Shown here: positions 38,666-49,746 of the stretch, piece after piece | Numbering within the stretch: the stretch's first letter is position 1 | Layout of the letters: every line of letters begins with the position of its first letter | DNA from: Euwallacea fornicatus | Lineage: Eukaryota > Arthropoda > Insecta > Coleoptera > Curculionidae | DNA length: 64,000 nt | Direction: 5' to 3' | NCBI RefSeq assembly: GCF_040115645.1 | Contig: NC_089546.1 | Location: 62,001-126,000, forward strand | Translations under genes and position numbers: made by a program | Notes under the pieces: generated by a model | What the model was told of the DNA's origin: nothing | Seen by the model: only the letters and a program-made list of their open reading frames with translations | The model's database searches: none

Positions 38666-40939
38666 CAGTGAAATCTCCCATAAGCGGACACCGGTGGTCG
38701 TCTTCTATTTGTCCGCTTATAGGAGGTGTCCGCTTATTAGAAAATGTGAAAATATAGATGGGTTTTTTAAAACTTATTTATTAAATAAATATTTTATTCA
38801 ATTAAGAGAGTAAAATAAGAATAATCTTAACTAATCAGCCACAAAAAAAGAAATATTTTAAAATGAGAAATTAACAAGTACGTATATGTATGTACATGTA
38901 TGTACTACATATATACATACATATTTAGGTAATTAAAGTTTAGAAGTAAAATACTCAGTAATTGAAGTTTGACGGGTCTTTTTCTTCATAAAATCCTCTT
39001 CAAAATGTATCTCTAACTTACTTAACATTTCGAATCCTCTCAAATCACTGTTCTTCAAAGAAAACTCTTTTAATTTATTTACATTATTAAACGCGTCACT
39101 GTAAGAATGGATTTTACTATCGCTCATATTATTGTTGTATATCATCGTATCCGATTCATCTTCAGAGTCTATCTCTTCCGTGTTTTCATTAGAAATTGAA
39201 ACTTCCATTTCTTGATCTTCAACTTGAACAGCGTTATCAACATTAATAAAAGCATCTGTATCAGTTTGTTCATGTCCAGCATGTCTCATCATTTTGCACA
39301 CCTCCGCAAGTTTTGATAACGGGACTTCGTCATCTGGGTCCCAACCCTCACCTGATATTGGTGTAACTTCATATCTAAACCCAGCTTTAGTAAAGCAATT
39401 CTTTATGGTCGTAGAAGATACTTGTTTCCAAGCTGAATGAATGAAAAACACCGCCTCCAGTACATTTATACATTTGGCTAACTCATTAGCGTTGTTAACA
39501 CTGTCCATTTTTATTAAAATGTGTCTTAATATAATTGAGCGGTAACATATTTTAAAATTCTTTATTATTCCCTGATCCAATGGTTGACACAAAGCTGTCG
39601 TATTTGGTGGTAAGAAAATTATTTTGATATTCTGCAGATTGAGGTCTCTTGGGTGAGAAGCGGCATTGTCCATAAATAATAAAATCTTCCGTTTTTCCCT
39701 GGCCATTTTGTGATCAAACACTTGTAGCCATTCTGTCATGATATTACTTGTCATCCAAGATTTGTTATTTGAATACCACGTGACAGGTAAAGTACGTAGG
39801 TCCAACTTCTTGAAACAACGAGGCCTTGCTGATTTTCCGATAACTAAAAGCTTTTCCTTCTCACCTGCCATATTTGTACAGTGTAAAATAGTGAGGCGTT
39901 CTTTGGCCATTTTTCCACCCGCACATTTTTCACCTTTTAAAGCGAATGTTTTTTCGGGTAAGGCACGAAAGAAAAGGCCAGTCTCGTCAGCATTATAGAT
40001 ATTTCTTGGCTCGTAGTGTTTCAGTAACACCGAAATATTGTTCTTGAAAATGGCGACGTGCTCCGTATTGACAGTAGCAGCCTCTCCTGAAATTGAACGA
40101 AACGTAATGTTGTGTCGAATCCGAAATTTTTCAAGCCATCCAGAAGAAGCGCGAAAATCCTGGTACCCCATTTTTTCTGCAAGTTCTTTCGCCTTTGATC
40201 GAATTATAGGCCCTGATATAGGAAAATTTTTATTCCGGGCTTTAACAAACCATTCATAAGTTAGTTTGTCGATGTTAAATCCCTTAGTTTTGAAGAATGA
40301 TCTCTTCTGCTCCGAGTTAAATGATGTAACACAACTGTTTAATAGTTGTTCTCTCTTCTTAATTATTTCACTTGCCTGGGTTTTTCCTATATTAAATCGG
40401 GCCGCTAAGTTACGTACACTAAGTTTTTCTCTATCGTAAACTTCCACTACTTGCAGCTTTTCTTTTAAAGTTAACAGACGTTTTGTTGGAGCCATTATTA
40501 ACATATAAACACTAAAAACACACAAGGAGAAATACTACTACTACTACGACTACTCCGAACGTTGCGTTAAATACAAATGTAGTAGACAAAAATAGTGGCA
40601 TGGTTATACATACATAATATGCCTTTCGGGAGTCCGGTAATTCCCCTACGAAAGACGTGCGGCCAGGCAAAACGTTGCCATTCGTTAAATATATTAAAAG
40701 GAACGGCAACGTTCATTCGAAAATTATTTCCTGGTCGCGGGCTAAATAAATGTCCGTTTATGAGAGAAAAAATGTAAAAATGGAGTTAGATTCAATGTCC
40801 GTGTCCGTTTAATAGACAGTCCGCTTAATAGAGAAATATTTATTAGAATATCTTATGGGAAAGAATTGGTCCCCAGAAAACTGTCCGGTTATTAGAGAGG
40901 TCCGCTTATCGGAGGTGTCCGTCAAGGGAGATTTTACTG
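38666..40939 (-). mobile_element. Tigger/pogo element, 2274 bp
   Basis: Inverted ends are CAGTGAAATCTCCCATAAGC (38666) and the complement of CAGTAAAATCTCCCTTGACG (40939), with TA on both sides. Subterminal repeats of GTCCGCTTAT are present at both ends. One intact transposase is inside. It separates Polinton integrase from copia pol, which were not originally adjacent. Confidence 0.92.
38933..40495 (-). CDS. Tigger-like transposase (CENP-B-type HTH + DDE), intact
   Basis: About 520 residues from MAPTKRLLTLKEKLQVVEV (chosen because it begins the psq/CENP-B HTH; the frame is open further up to 40525). A second HTH (PISGPIIRSKAKELAEKMG...WLEKFRIRHN) follows. The DDE_1 catalytic core shows YNADETGLFFR, LLFMDNAASHP and PNTTALCQPLDQGII. 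The C-terminal tail is acidic and ends TSITEYFTSKL. The length and domains are complete and no break is seen. Confidence 0.93.
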   Translation of the reverse strand: MAPTKRLLTLKEKLQVVEVYDREKLSVRNLAARFNIGKTQASEIIKKREQLLNSCVTSFNSEQKRSFFKTKGFNIDKLTYEWFVKARNKNFPISGPIIRSKAKELAEKMGYQDFRASSGWLEKFRIRHNITFRSISGEAATVNTEHVAIFKNNISVLLKHYEPRNIYNADETGLFFRALPEKTFALKGEKCAGGKMAKERLTILHCTNMAGEKEKLLVIGKSARPRCFKKLDLRTLPVTWYSNNKSWMTSNIMTEWLQVFDHKMAREKRKILLFMDNAASHPRDLNLQNIKIIFLPPNTTALCQPLDQGIIKNFKICYRSIILRHILIKMDSVNNANELAKCINVLEAVFFIHSAWKQVSSTTIKNCFTKAGFRYEVTPISGEGWDPDDEVPLSKLAEVCKMMRHAGHEQTDTDAFINVDNAVQVEDQEMEVSISNENTEEIDSEDESDTMIYNNNMSDSKIHSYSDAFNNVNKLKEFSLKNSDLRGFEMLSKLEIHFEEDFMKKKTRQTSITEYFTSKL

Positions 40940-40941
40940 TA

Positions 40942-42415
40942 TATGGACATAAGCACGACATCCAAAAATCCTGAGATGGCTCAAATCTACCCTTTGACCT
41001 GTCCATTTTTCTTCTGGTGTTGCCCCACGTAATCTTTTTATAGGTGAACGGTTCAGAAGATAAACTGCTGTATTAGCAGCTTCTGCCCACATCTGTTTTT
41101 GAGCGTTTGAGTCAATAAGCATTGAACGTACTTTTTCAAGTATTGTTCGATTGTAGCGTTCGGCTACCCCATTCTGTTCCGGAGTGTATGGCACCGTTCG
41201 TTCATGTTTAATTCCACGATCTTTAAGGAATTTCCACAAACGTTCGTTGCAATATTCTCCTCCATTGTCGGTTCTCAGAACTTTGATTCTTCGTTCTGTC
41301 TGGTTTTCTACCATATTGCAGAAATCTTTGAAAATTTCTGGAACTTCACTCTTATGTGCCAAGAAGTAACAAAATATTTTCCTAGTACTATCGTCAATTA
41401 GAGTAAACATATATTTTTTATTACTCCATGACTCAATTTCCATGGGACCTACAAGGTCTGAGTGAATTAAATCCAGCTTGTTTCGCGCAATTTCTTTATC
41501 CTTTTTATAAGGAAAAGGTCTTCTTGCCTGTTTACCTTTAATGCAACTCTCACAATGTTCTGGGTCAGTGTTTTCTTTGTACAGCATGCCGGTAGCCAAA
41601 CCATTTTTTAGCAAGGCCATGCTGTAATGGTTGAGATGACCTAAGCGTCTGTGCCATAGCATTTGAGAATCCGCAGATTTCACCACATTGACAGACTTTG
41701 ACATGACGTCCAGTTTATATAAACCATCGACATTGGCTGCAGTAGCTATAGGTTCTCCCTCAAAATTGCACTTACCATGATCAATTATCTTGCATCCTTC
41801 TAGATCAAAGTAAACACTGTGTCCTTTTGAAACAATCTCATTCACTGACAACAAGTTTACGGATAGATTTGGAACATATTTAATTTTTGATATGCACTGC
41901 TCAGTTCCATTTTGTTTCAGTTTTACAACACTATTTCCAGTTCCACATACAGAGAGTTTAGAGTTATTTGCCACGAACACACTCTGCCCCAAGTCTTCTT
42001 CCGTTAGGTCCCGAAGAAGTTCTTTATTTCCTGTCATGTGGGAGGAGGCGCCGCTATCGATGAACCAGGCAGGTTCCGATATATTTGTTGCACTTAAAGC
42101 TGCGCTAAATAAAGCTTTTTGTCCATCCTTCTTATGTTTATCCTTATTTTTAGTATCGGAATTCCCTTTATTCGAAGAACCCTGATTGTTTAGAGGACAT
42201 TTGTTCCTATAGTGGCCTTTCTGTTTACAGCCCCAGCACCATGAAGGTTTTGTATTTTTCTTTGTGACAAATGCACAGTCACCGGTATGTTTACTACTCT
42301 GCCATTTTCTGTCTTGCAGTAATTTAGTTTTGACAAAGTCGGATGTTATGTCAACACCTGAATTTTCAAGTGCCATAACCATCGGCTCATAATCCGCTGT
42401 GAGTCCTTGCAGCAT
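40942..42415 (-). pseudogene. Copia pol (zinc knuckle, PR, IN), 3'-truncated
   Basis: Domains in order: CCHC knuckle CWGCKQKGHYRNKC, protease WFIDSGASSHMTG, GAG-pre-integrase zinc region (HRRLGHLNH...CESC), integrase core HSDLVGPMEIES, IDDSTRKIFCYFL, LRTDNGGEY and PYTPEQNGVAERYNRT. It ends at IFGCRAYVHI, cut by Tigger. No stops occur within the remaining part, but it is out of frame with the gag start (see 42424-42864). Confidence 0.9.
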
Positions 42416-42423
42416 GATAGCGC

Positions 42424-42864
42424 CTAAGAACTCATCATCAAGGGTTTTCCCATAGATGTAAGTTGTTGGGATAGAGTCATGGCTTCGTTAACATACCCCT
42501 CCATTGTGCCGAAGTTTTCTAACTTTATAGAGCACAGGTTTCTTAAGAGGCCTAGTCGTCTATGAAGTCCTTTGTCTTCAAATGCGTTTTCAAGAGCTTT
42601 CCAAGCTTCAGTAGCTGTTTTTACTTGCGTCACATGGGGATATGCCGATTTATCCAGAGAAAGGATTATTTTTGAGAGCGCTTTCTCTTCGTAACGAGCT
42701 TTCGTGGTACTTTCTACTGAAGGGTCCCACTGTCCGGTTATACAGTTCCAAAGTCCGTCTAATTTTAATAACGCACTTATCTGGAACTTCCAGTCACTAT
42801 AGTTTTCGCGACCTTTCAGTTTTTCAACGTACATTCCATAATTCGCACTTTCATTTCCCGCCAT
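42424..42864 (-). pseudogene. Copia gag N-terminus, frameshifted
   Basis: MAGNESANYGMYVEKLKGRE starts a UBN2/copia-type Gag (SDWKFQISALLKLDGLW). One missing A in an A-run near 42450 throws the frame off before LQGLTADYEPMV, which continues in the downstream frame. Otherwise open. Confidence 0.88.
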
Positions 42865-42933
42865 TTTATTTTCTTACGACAAAAAAAACCGTATACTTCC
42901 GAATTAAACGCGTGTTCTAATCACTCTTTTGCG

Positions 42934-42951
42934 AACCCTGGGCCCATAACC
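42934..42951 (-). promoter_or_regulatory. Copia primer-binding site (half initiator tRNA-Met)
   Basis: On the minus strand GGTTATGGGCCCAG directly follows the 5' LTR. It is complementary to the anticodon stem-loop of initiator tRNA-Met, the unusual internal site used by Drosophila copia. Confidence 0.85.
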
Positions 42952-43313
42952 TGTTGGTTTGAAAACTGTGCAGGGAATTAAGAAGGGTGATCAGAATAAT
43001 ACACACTAAGTTATAGAAGTATATGTAATATTTATTTTTAACAAAAAAAAGGAGAAAGTAATCTAAGAGTTTGTGAGACGATATTTAGCTTCTCGCGCAT
43101 TCTACGAACGACTAACTGGCTAGGGAGATTAGGACTATAGATTCGGAGCTAAAAGAAATATAACTCATAGCCCAGACATAAACATAAACAATCTCCCTTG
43201 CATGAAGCAATCAACCGTGAGAGTTTATGTCCTATAAAAGAGCCGCTTCCATAATTAATCCTTAATATTATGATTTTTAACATGTGACATATGATAACTG
43301 GCTCGTACTAACA
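42952..43313 (-). repeat. Copia 5' LTR (about 362 bp)
   Basis: Starts TGTTGGTTTG and ends CGTACTAACA, giving TGTTA...CAACA ends on the minus strand. The inner edge is fixed by the primer site; the outer edge by the return of gypsy-D sequence. Confidence 0.75.
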
Positions 43314-44287
43314 TTATTTAATTGTATAATTTCCGGCGTCACGTCTCTTTGCTGACGAGGCGCGGTATGGGAAAATTTATGTCCACATCCTCCGTTGAGG
43401 AATTTGCTGACATTGCATTATCAGAATACCGGTTGCTTTGCAGCGAATGTTCCCAGGAGGGTTTCTTATTTCTTTGAGACGTATAATTTCTCATCTCATC
43501 ATCGACATTATCTAACTCTTCCGTGGTATGGTATAACTTCTCCACGGTAAAATTTGGGGATTAATTAGAATTATACTTTCCAAAATTTCGGGGGTTATTA
43601 TTTGAATGGTGTTTAAAGGTTCTTGAAGTATTTCGTGTTGATACGCTCATAGGGACTGGGTTTGGTAACGGTTTGTTCTGGTTGGGTCTAAAAACGTTTG
43701 TAGTCGGTCCTTGTCCGACAATCTGAGGGTTGGAAGAAAATTGTCGATTTTGAAAATTTGATCGCCTGAAACGGGATGGTTGGAATGTCCTAAATGAATT
43801 ATATGTCATATTTGGATTGAATGTATTAAAAGATGGTCTTCTGAATTGTTGATTAGAGAATGATTGTTGATTATTATGGGCTCTATTTGTCGGAGCGAAT
43901 TTTCTCGTTGAGTTTTGCGGTCTTGTGTTTGATTGAAAATAATGTATGTTACTTTCCTCGGTTACAAATTGAAGGGCAGTGGGAAGGTCCGTTGGGCACA
44001 TACATCGAATTGTAGTGCCCAAAGGCTCTTTAAGTCGCGATAAAAAGGTTTTAATGCTAAATCATTGTATAGGGTCCTCTTTAAATTTTTTGCATGCTCT
44101 GTCGCTTAATGCGTGTCGATATAAGAGCATAAGAGATTTAATATATGGAGAACACGGTCGTAAAATTGATTTGGGCTCTCACTACCTTGTTGACGAAGCA
44201 TGACCAAATCTCTATTTAGGCAAGCTTCATCTCTTTGGTCTGCAAAATGTCGGTTAAGAATACGTTTTAATTCAGTCCAAGTAGTTA

Positions 44288-45894
44288 CAGTGGCGAACAA
44301 AAGTATGGAAACATTTTCTATTTTTTAAAGCAATTTTATTCTACACGTAACAATAAATATCCGTCAAGAAAAAAGTCCTTTTTTGGAATATCTGCTATAT
44401 CTAGAATATGTACATAACTAATAATAAATATATTAATATATTTATCAGTCTCAAAAAAAACAATATTGTGAAAAATCTAAATTGACCGAACATAAGTATG
44501 GAAACATTACTTACAAATTGTTGAAAATAAATTATATTATGTACTATTTTATTAAAAGGTTTTTCAAAAGTTTTACTATTTCGTTGGATACCCTTTGGCA
44601 TCAATTACCGCTTGACATCTTCGTCCCATAGAGTCAACAAGCTTTGTACAGAGGTCCCTGGGAATCGCCTTCCTTGGAGAGAGAGCTCCAACACTGTTCA
44701 AAATTCATCGCGATTTTTAACGTTTTTGGATCTGACCTTCTTATATAAATAGTACCACAGATTTTCAATCAGATTTATATCAGGCGATTGAGACGGCCAT
44801 TCCAACACCCGTATTTTGTTTTCTAAAAACCAATTTTTAGTCAATCAAGAGGTGTGCTTTGGATCATTATCTTGTTTATAAATCCATGCCAACGGTAGAT
44901 CTTCTTTAAATGTCAGTAGGTGATTTTGTAATATATCACAGTACATCTTGAAGTCCATTTTGCCATTTATTTTCACTAGTGGTCCAGTACCAGATCCTGT
45001 AAAACAACCCCAAACCATCACATTTCCACCGCCATGTTTGACGGTGGGAATTAAATATTTTGGGTCATATCTTTGTCCTGGAGATCTTCGAAGTTATCCT
45101 GTAGAATCACTGCCGAACAAATTAAACTTACTTTCATCGCTGAAAACTACTAATGATCATTGGTGTTCGGTGCAATTATGTTCTCTGGCGAATTTTAATC
45201 TCGCTTGTTTGTGTCGCTTTGTAAGAAGTGGCTTTTTAACTGCACGTCTACCATGTAGATTTTCACTTATAAGCCGACGTCTAATTGTCATATCCGCTAC
45301 ATCAATATCTTCAAATTCCTCTTTTAACTCCTTATTTATCGCCACAGCAGATTTTTTTGAATCGACTCTAGCTTTTCTAACGATCGCACTATCCACTCTA
45401 CGGGTTGTTTTTCGAGGTCTTCCACATTTCATTGCTGAATCTACTGTTCCTCTTTGCAAATACCTCTTAATTATTTTACGAATAGTTCCCCGAGGTATAT
45501 TTAATGCATTTGCAATATTAATTTGTTTTGTTCCGTTTTTGTACATGGTCACTATTCTTCGCTTGAACTCAGCACTGTAATATTTTGGCATTTTCAACAA
45601 AATCTTAGAAGCAGAAAACTTAATATAGTCACTTTAATCAACAAATTTTGAGATTAGACTAAAAAGAAGAAAATGTTTCCATACTTTTGTTCAGTCAATT
45701 TATACATTTTTTACAATATTGTTTTTTTAAGACTGATAAATACATTAATATATTTATTTTTATTTATGTACATATTCTAGATAAAGTTAATATTCCAAAA
45801 AACAACTTTTTTCTTGACTGATGTTTGTTGCTACGTATAGGAATTAAATTGCATTCAATATTAGAAAATGTTTCCATACTTTTGTTCGCCACTG
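44288..45894 (-). mobile_element. Tc1-D: Tc1-like element with IR/DR ends, 1607 bp
   Basis: The ends read CAGTGGCGAACAAAAGTATG and its complement, with TA on both sides (44286-44287 and 45895-45896). Each ~210-bp terminal repeat carries a second direct copy of the GAACA(A/T)AAGTATGGAAACATT motif (inner copies near 44490 and 45672), the IR/DR layout known from Sleeping Beauty-type elements. Removing it rejoins gypsy-D gag. Confidence 0.92.
44600..45600 (-). pseudogene. Tc1-D transposase, broken
   Basis: The N-terminal open part (45600-45157) begins MPKYYSAEFKRRIVTMYKNG with a paired-type HTH, CGRPRKTTRR hinge and a second HTH (DMTIRRRLISENLHGRR). Later blocks in broken frames are FSDESKFNLFG, TVKHGGGNVMVWGCFTG, YKQDNDPKHTS and WPSQSPDINLIENLWYYL. 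Several stops and shifts are present. Confidence 0.85.
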
Positions 45895-46257
45895 TACGTT
45901 CTGTGTACCCAAAACCAATTTTGCGTTTCTGGTTAGTTTTCCTATGATACATTTCAATAAGTAAACGTTTTGAAAATGATTAGGTTGTTGAGGTAAATAA
46001 AATGAATCAATAACAGACTCACAAATCAATAAGTATCTACTCAAATCGTTTGGGTTCCCGTCGAATTCTGGGATGCATTTTAAATATTCTGGTTTAAATT
46101 CGGCCATTTTTACACAAGATTTACGCGGGTTATTACTAGGAGAATTAGATTGGGTCTCACAAGGGATTTCAGAGACGAAGTCAGTTGAAGGTTTATCAAG
46201 ATAAAGGGTTTTCAATTGACCCGATAACTCATCAACATTAAACATTAACTTTATCAT

Positions 46258-46490
46258 TGTACTTACAACAATACAGCGGTGCTTCTCAGGAACATTACTG
46301 TCAGGTAGACTCTTGGGTCAGTGATGCTTGTCTGGCTCTCAAGAAGTACTGGTGTCTGCAGAACTGTTCCAACTTATTTTTCTTTTTTCTTTCTTCTTTC
46401 TTCTTATCTTCTTGGTTCGGAAGTTCGTGGTTAGTTTGTTGTCGATCGATTCGAAAACAAGCCCGAAAACTTATCCGTTACGACTGCTCC
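46258..46490 (-). other. gypsy-D leader with degenerate primer site
   Basis: Non-coding leader between LTR and gag. TGGAGCAGTCG next to the LTR (about 46482-46492) is the tRNA-Ser site with one change. A pyrimidine-rich run (TTTCTTTCTTCTTTCTTCTT) lies near 46380-46410 on the plus strand. Confidence 0.6.
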
Positions 46491-46713
46491 AATTATGTTT
46501 TTACAAACTTAAAATACTTAAAAAAATTATTTATTAATTCAATTTACAAATTACTAACTGACTTCAAAAATAGTAATAATAACAATAATAATACTAACGG
46601 CACTAATGATGATAATAATAATGGCCCTCATACATCGTTACTTCACTATTTATAATAATATTAATCTAGACTCAGCATTTATCCCGGATGCCGTGGATTC
46701 TCGCGTGGTAACT
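46491..46713 (-). repeat. gypsy-D 5' LTR (about 223 bp, decayed)
   Basis: Boundaries are inferred from the primer site and the terminal AATTATG and GGTAACT, matching the ends of gypsy-1 and gypsy-2 LTRs. It contains a (TAA)n tract near 46575-46622. No second copy is seen. Confidence 0.55.
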
Positions 46714-47314
46714 TGCATCTAATCTTTCGAGAAATTTGCTAAACATAGTGAGTTGGACCTTGTACGTTCTCCTAGCCACGTTTAACCCATTTATCTCCCT
46801 AGCAAATGCAATGGTTACAAAATTACAATAAACGCGTCTACAAGTTACTAACTGGTAATACAGGAGCTCACAACAACGGCATGTAATTTGTAGCCACGCC
46901 AAGCTTTATAAATATGCGGCTACAAGTCACTGTGTGCGCTAAGATAACGGTTAAATAATATAGCACGCAATTTGTAGCCACTCCAAGTCTTTATTGAATA
47001 TGCGGCTACAAAAATGCCAACTTTATGACACGAATGATTTGATTACTCGCAAGTAGTACAAACGAAAACAATAAAGTTCAAAGGCAATAGGGCAAAGGAC
47101 TTACCCACTTCCCAAACAAAGTTCCCTAGCTTCCACGATGATCCAGAATCCCCAAGCTTTTCTTCTTACTTAGGCTTCAATGAACAGCGATTTTTGTTTT
47201 GTTGTTCTGGCACGTGACGCAACTTCTACCACGCCTACAGAACAACTTCTCTCACGACACAAACACCAAACGAATGATTTTCCACGAGCCCGAATCCGGC
47301 TCGAAGGACCAAAA
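46714..47314. other. Non-coding, with two hairpin repeats and a probable BEL/Pao leader
   Basis: Two copies of a ~43-bp motif (46884-46925 and 46968-47010) each pair TTGTAGCC with GGCTACAA. The segment 47284-47314, read on the minus strand (TTTTGGTCCTTCGAGCCGGA), resembles the sequence following 5' LTRs of BEL/Pao elements. No coding frame is found. Confidence 0.45.
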
Positions 47315-47928
47315 TGTTAAGGGGTTCCTTCGATAAATGAAACCACGAAAACGACAATTTGGTTTACAAAAAATGGACTGTATTTAACTTGCACTTATAT
47401 CAAATAATGAAAGAGTTTTAGTCTAAGTAGGAAGAGGGAGAATGCTTAATTGAGCGGGTTACACACTATGATTTCGATCACATCACGACACCGACGCAGC
47501 TTCAACGTGAAGAGAAGAAAAAAGAGAGAAAAAAATTACTTCGATTATCCCTTAAGTATTGAACCCGAGGAATTCCGACTAGGAGCGCACTACCACCAAG
47601 AACCCTTACGGGCTATGGCTACGCCGGATCCCATAAATCGCGGCCATCTGGGGAATATCTATACTAGTCGCTTTTCTGGGAATATTGCTGGCCCAACAAA
47701 TTGCCCATCATGGCAATAATCCCTACCGAGAAAGCTTCCTTTGACTAGTAGTATATTCCCCAGCCAAAACTTAGCCTTAGTTTTGGCCTGATGGGCTATG
47801 TGGTCTAGCACCCAGATGGTATTCTCATATAAGTATCGCCATACATGGGCGTAACTTAAGGGATAAAATACATAACACAAATCAAAATTAACAACAAACA
47901 AAAAAACAATAACTTAAAGTCCCTAACA
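47315..47928 (-). repeat. Probable BEL/Pao-type LTR (614 bp)
   Basis: It starts TGTTAAGGGG and ends GTCCCTAACA, giving TGTTAG...TTAACA on the minus strand. The adjoining leader (47284-47314) supports a 5' LTR. The outer edge coincides with the abrupt start of DD41D copy D sequence inside its terminal arm, so the LTR element inserted there. gag and pol are absent. Confidence 0.5.
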
Positions 47929-49746
47929 TATTGAAAGGCGTAGACTTAATGCTCCATAAGGTATTTATTTAAAAAAGAAAAAAATGTAGAAAAAACACAT
48001 AGGGCAATTTAACAAATTGAATAAAAACTTAATAAATAATTATTATTTAGGTAAATTACACTATTTACTTATAACTAATTATTCTCAAAATAGAAACCAC
48101 CGTTTCTGATACAACATCGACATCTTCGTCTCATCTCTCTGGTGGTTATTCCTAGCGTCATTTCAGCCTTCATTAATTTTGCTACTTCATTAATTCTTTG
48201 AATGAGATGGTTTCGATCATAAATTTCCTCATTGTATACCAGTTCTTTCATTCGTCCTCAGATATGATAGTCAACTGGGGTGAGATCTGGAGCTCTGGCA
48301 GGCCATAACATCGGTCCATTTCGTCCTATCCATCTTTCAGGAAATTGATTTTTTTAAAACTCATTTATTGTTCTCTGATAATGGGCCGGACATCCATCGT
48401 TTTGAAATATGATTTTCGCTCTTACGTCTAAAGGCACTTCGTCCAAAATATCTGGTAGATTATTTCATAAAAATTCTAAATAATTTTCGCCATTTAAATG
48501 GTTTGACAGAAAATATGGACCAGTCAAGCGCCTGCCTATTATACCAGTCCACACGTTTAAGCTAAATTTATGTTGAAACGAAATTTCTTTTTTCATATGC
48601 GGATTTTCTTCAGCCCAATAATGCAAGTTATGAAAGTTGGTAATTCCTTCACGGGGAGATTTGGATTCATCCGTTCATAAAATCCTGCGAAAAAATCTTC
48701 CATGTTCAATATCGGCATGTAAGATAAAACGACATAAATTTATTCTTCGGATTGGGTCTCCTTCCCCAAGTGCTTGCACGGGGGTATAGTGGAAAGGGTG
48801 CATTTTCTCAGTGAGTAGAACTGAGTACACCGTCCTCGCAGATACGTTGAGGCGTTCAGATGCTTTCCTAATGCTTGCAGTGGGCTCTGTTTCAAATGTA
48901 TTTAAAATATGTATATCCGCTTTAGCGCGATGTTGTTGGTTGTTCACTTTAGGATCTTGATGATGCAAATTGCCAGTTTCACTTATTCTACGGTATGTTT
49001 TAACGAATATTTTCACGTTAGGTACTCTTCTTTGAAGGAATCGTTCATGATATAATCGTTGAGCGGCAGCTGCGTTATCGTCAGCTCTACCATACATAAA
49101 AATTATATCAGCATATTCAACATTTGAATATGCAGCTATTAATCTAAATTGTTGAAAAAGAGAGACCACAAAATACATAAACCAAATTAAATGAGTACTA
49201 ATTTACTTTTTTAAACTAAAAACTAAAAATTAAAACTAATGAAATCTTGAATAAAACAATATCTGTAATATCTTGTTGCTAGCCAACACAGTATCATGGC
49301 TTATGCGATCTCTAAATGAAAATAAGGATAGCTCTACGCATTTTTCTGCAATTTTTTTTTCTTTTTTAAGTAAATACTTTATGGAGCATTAAGTCTGCGC
49401 CTTTCAATACATTATTCGAAAGAGCTACGGTCAAAGAAGTTTTTAAAGATATTTGAACGACTCTTCCATTTCCATCTTTTTTTTTATTTACTGACAAAGT
49501 CAAGGTTTGATATTAGAGAAATTCATTTTTGGAATTTTAAAGCATCACATTTTTTTTTTCACATGCAGATACTACATGTTTGATATCTATAAAATACATA
49601 TTTAAGTTTATGCGAAAATCAATAGAGTTACAACAAATATTCTGTTAAATTTTTATTGTAACTTGCACGGAAGTAAACAGCGTATTTGCTAAAATTCGGA
49701 AAAATGGTGATATCTGGAAATGCGTGGCACTTTGTATAATAGTATA
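47929..49746 (-). mobile_element. DD41D copy D, decayed, cut at both arms
   Basis: It is the sister of copy W (58047-60645). Inverted subterminal arms are visible: 47931-47975 pairs with about 49375-49415. The left arm is cut by the BEL/Pao LTR and the right arm by copy E, inserted at a TA (49745-49746). Confidence 0.8.
48075..49139 (-). pseudogene. DD41D copy D transposase, several stops in one frame
   Basis: The frame aligns end to end with the 355-residue W transposase without frameshifts. The start codon has become ATA (49137-49139). In-frame stops include TGA for Trp at 48675-48677 (W-TDES) and 48258-48260 (YHI-W-GRM), and others where W has Leu. Motifs FQNDGCPAHY and WPARAPDLTPVDYH remain. 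Confidence 0.88.

Larger units (their letters stand above)
40942..43313 (-). mobile_element. Copia element, 5' half only
   Basis: It contains a 5' LTR, primer site, gag and the protease and integrase parts of pol. RT, RNase H and the 3' LTR are missing. The lower limit is the Tigger junction. The copia 5' LTR edge at 43313 lies inside gypsy-D at its gag/pol boundary, so copia inserted into gypsy-D. Confidence 0.88.
43339..46257 (-). pseudogene. gypsy-D gag, split and frameshifted
   Basis: The N-terminal part (46257 to about 45896) covers MFNVDELSGQLKTL to LVLGTQNV. It resumes after Tc1-D at 44285 with TTWTELKRILNRHFADQRD. A frameshift near 44060-44100 precedes GTTIRCMCPTDLPTALQFV, and another break near 43555 precedes the C-terminal piece ending 43339. 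The tail is Asn/Arg/Phe-rich, as in gypsy-1. Confidence 0.88.
43314..46713 (-). mobile_element. gypsy-D: 5' part of a decayed gypsy element
   Basis: LTR (46491-46713), leader, gag and the first codons of pol (TPEIIQ) are present, interrupted by Tc1-D. The downstream part is lost where copia inserted. It is the same lineage as gypsy-1 (FDGNPNDL, NKPLPNPVPMS shared), and is possibly the missing 5' half of gypsy-C. Confidence 0.82.

Noticed and set aside
47450..47901. Two overlapping open frames on opposite strands
   Set aside because: They lie inside the probable BEL/Pao LTR and show no domain; LTRs are non-coding.
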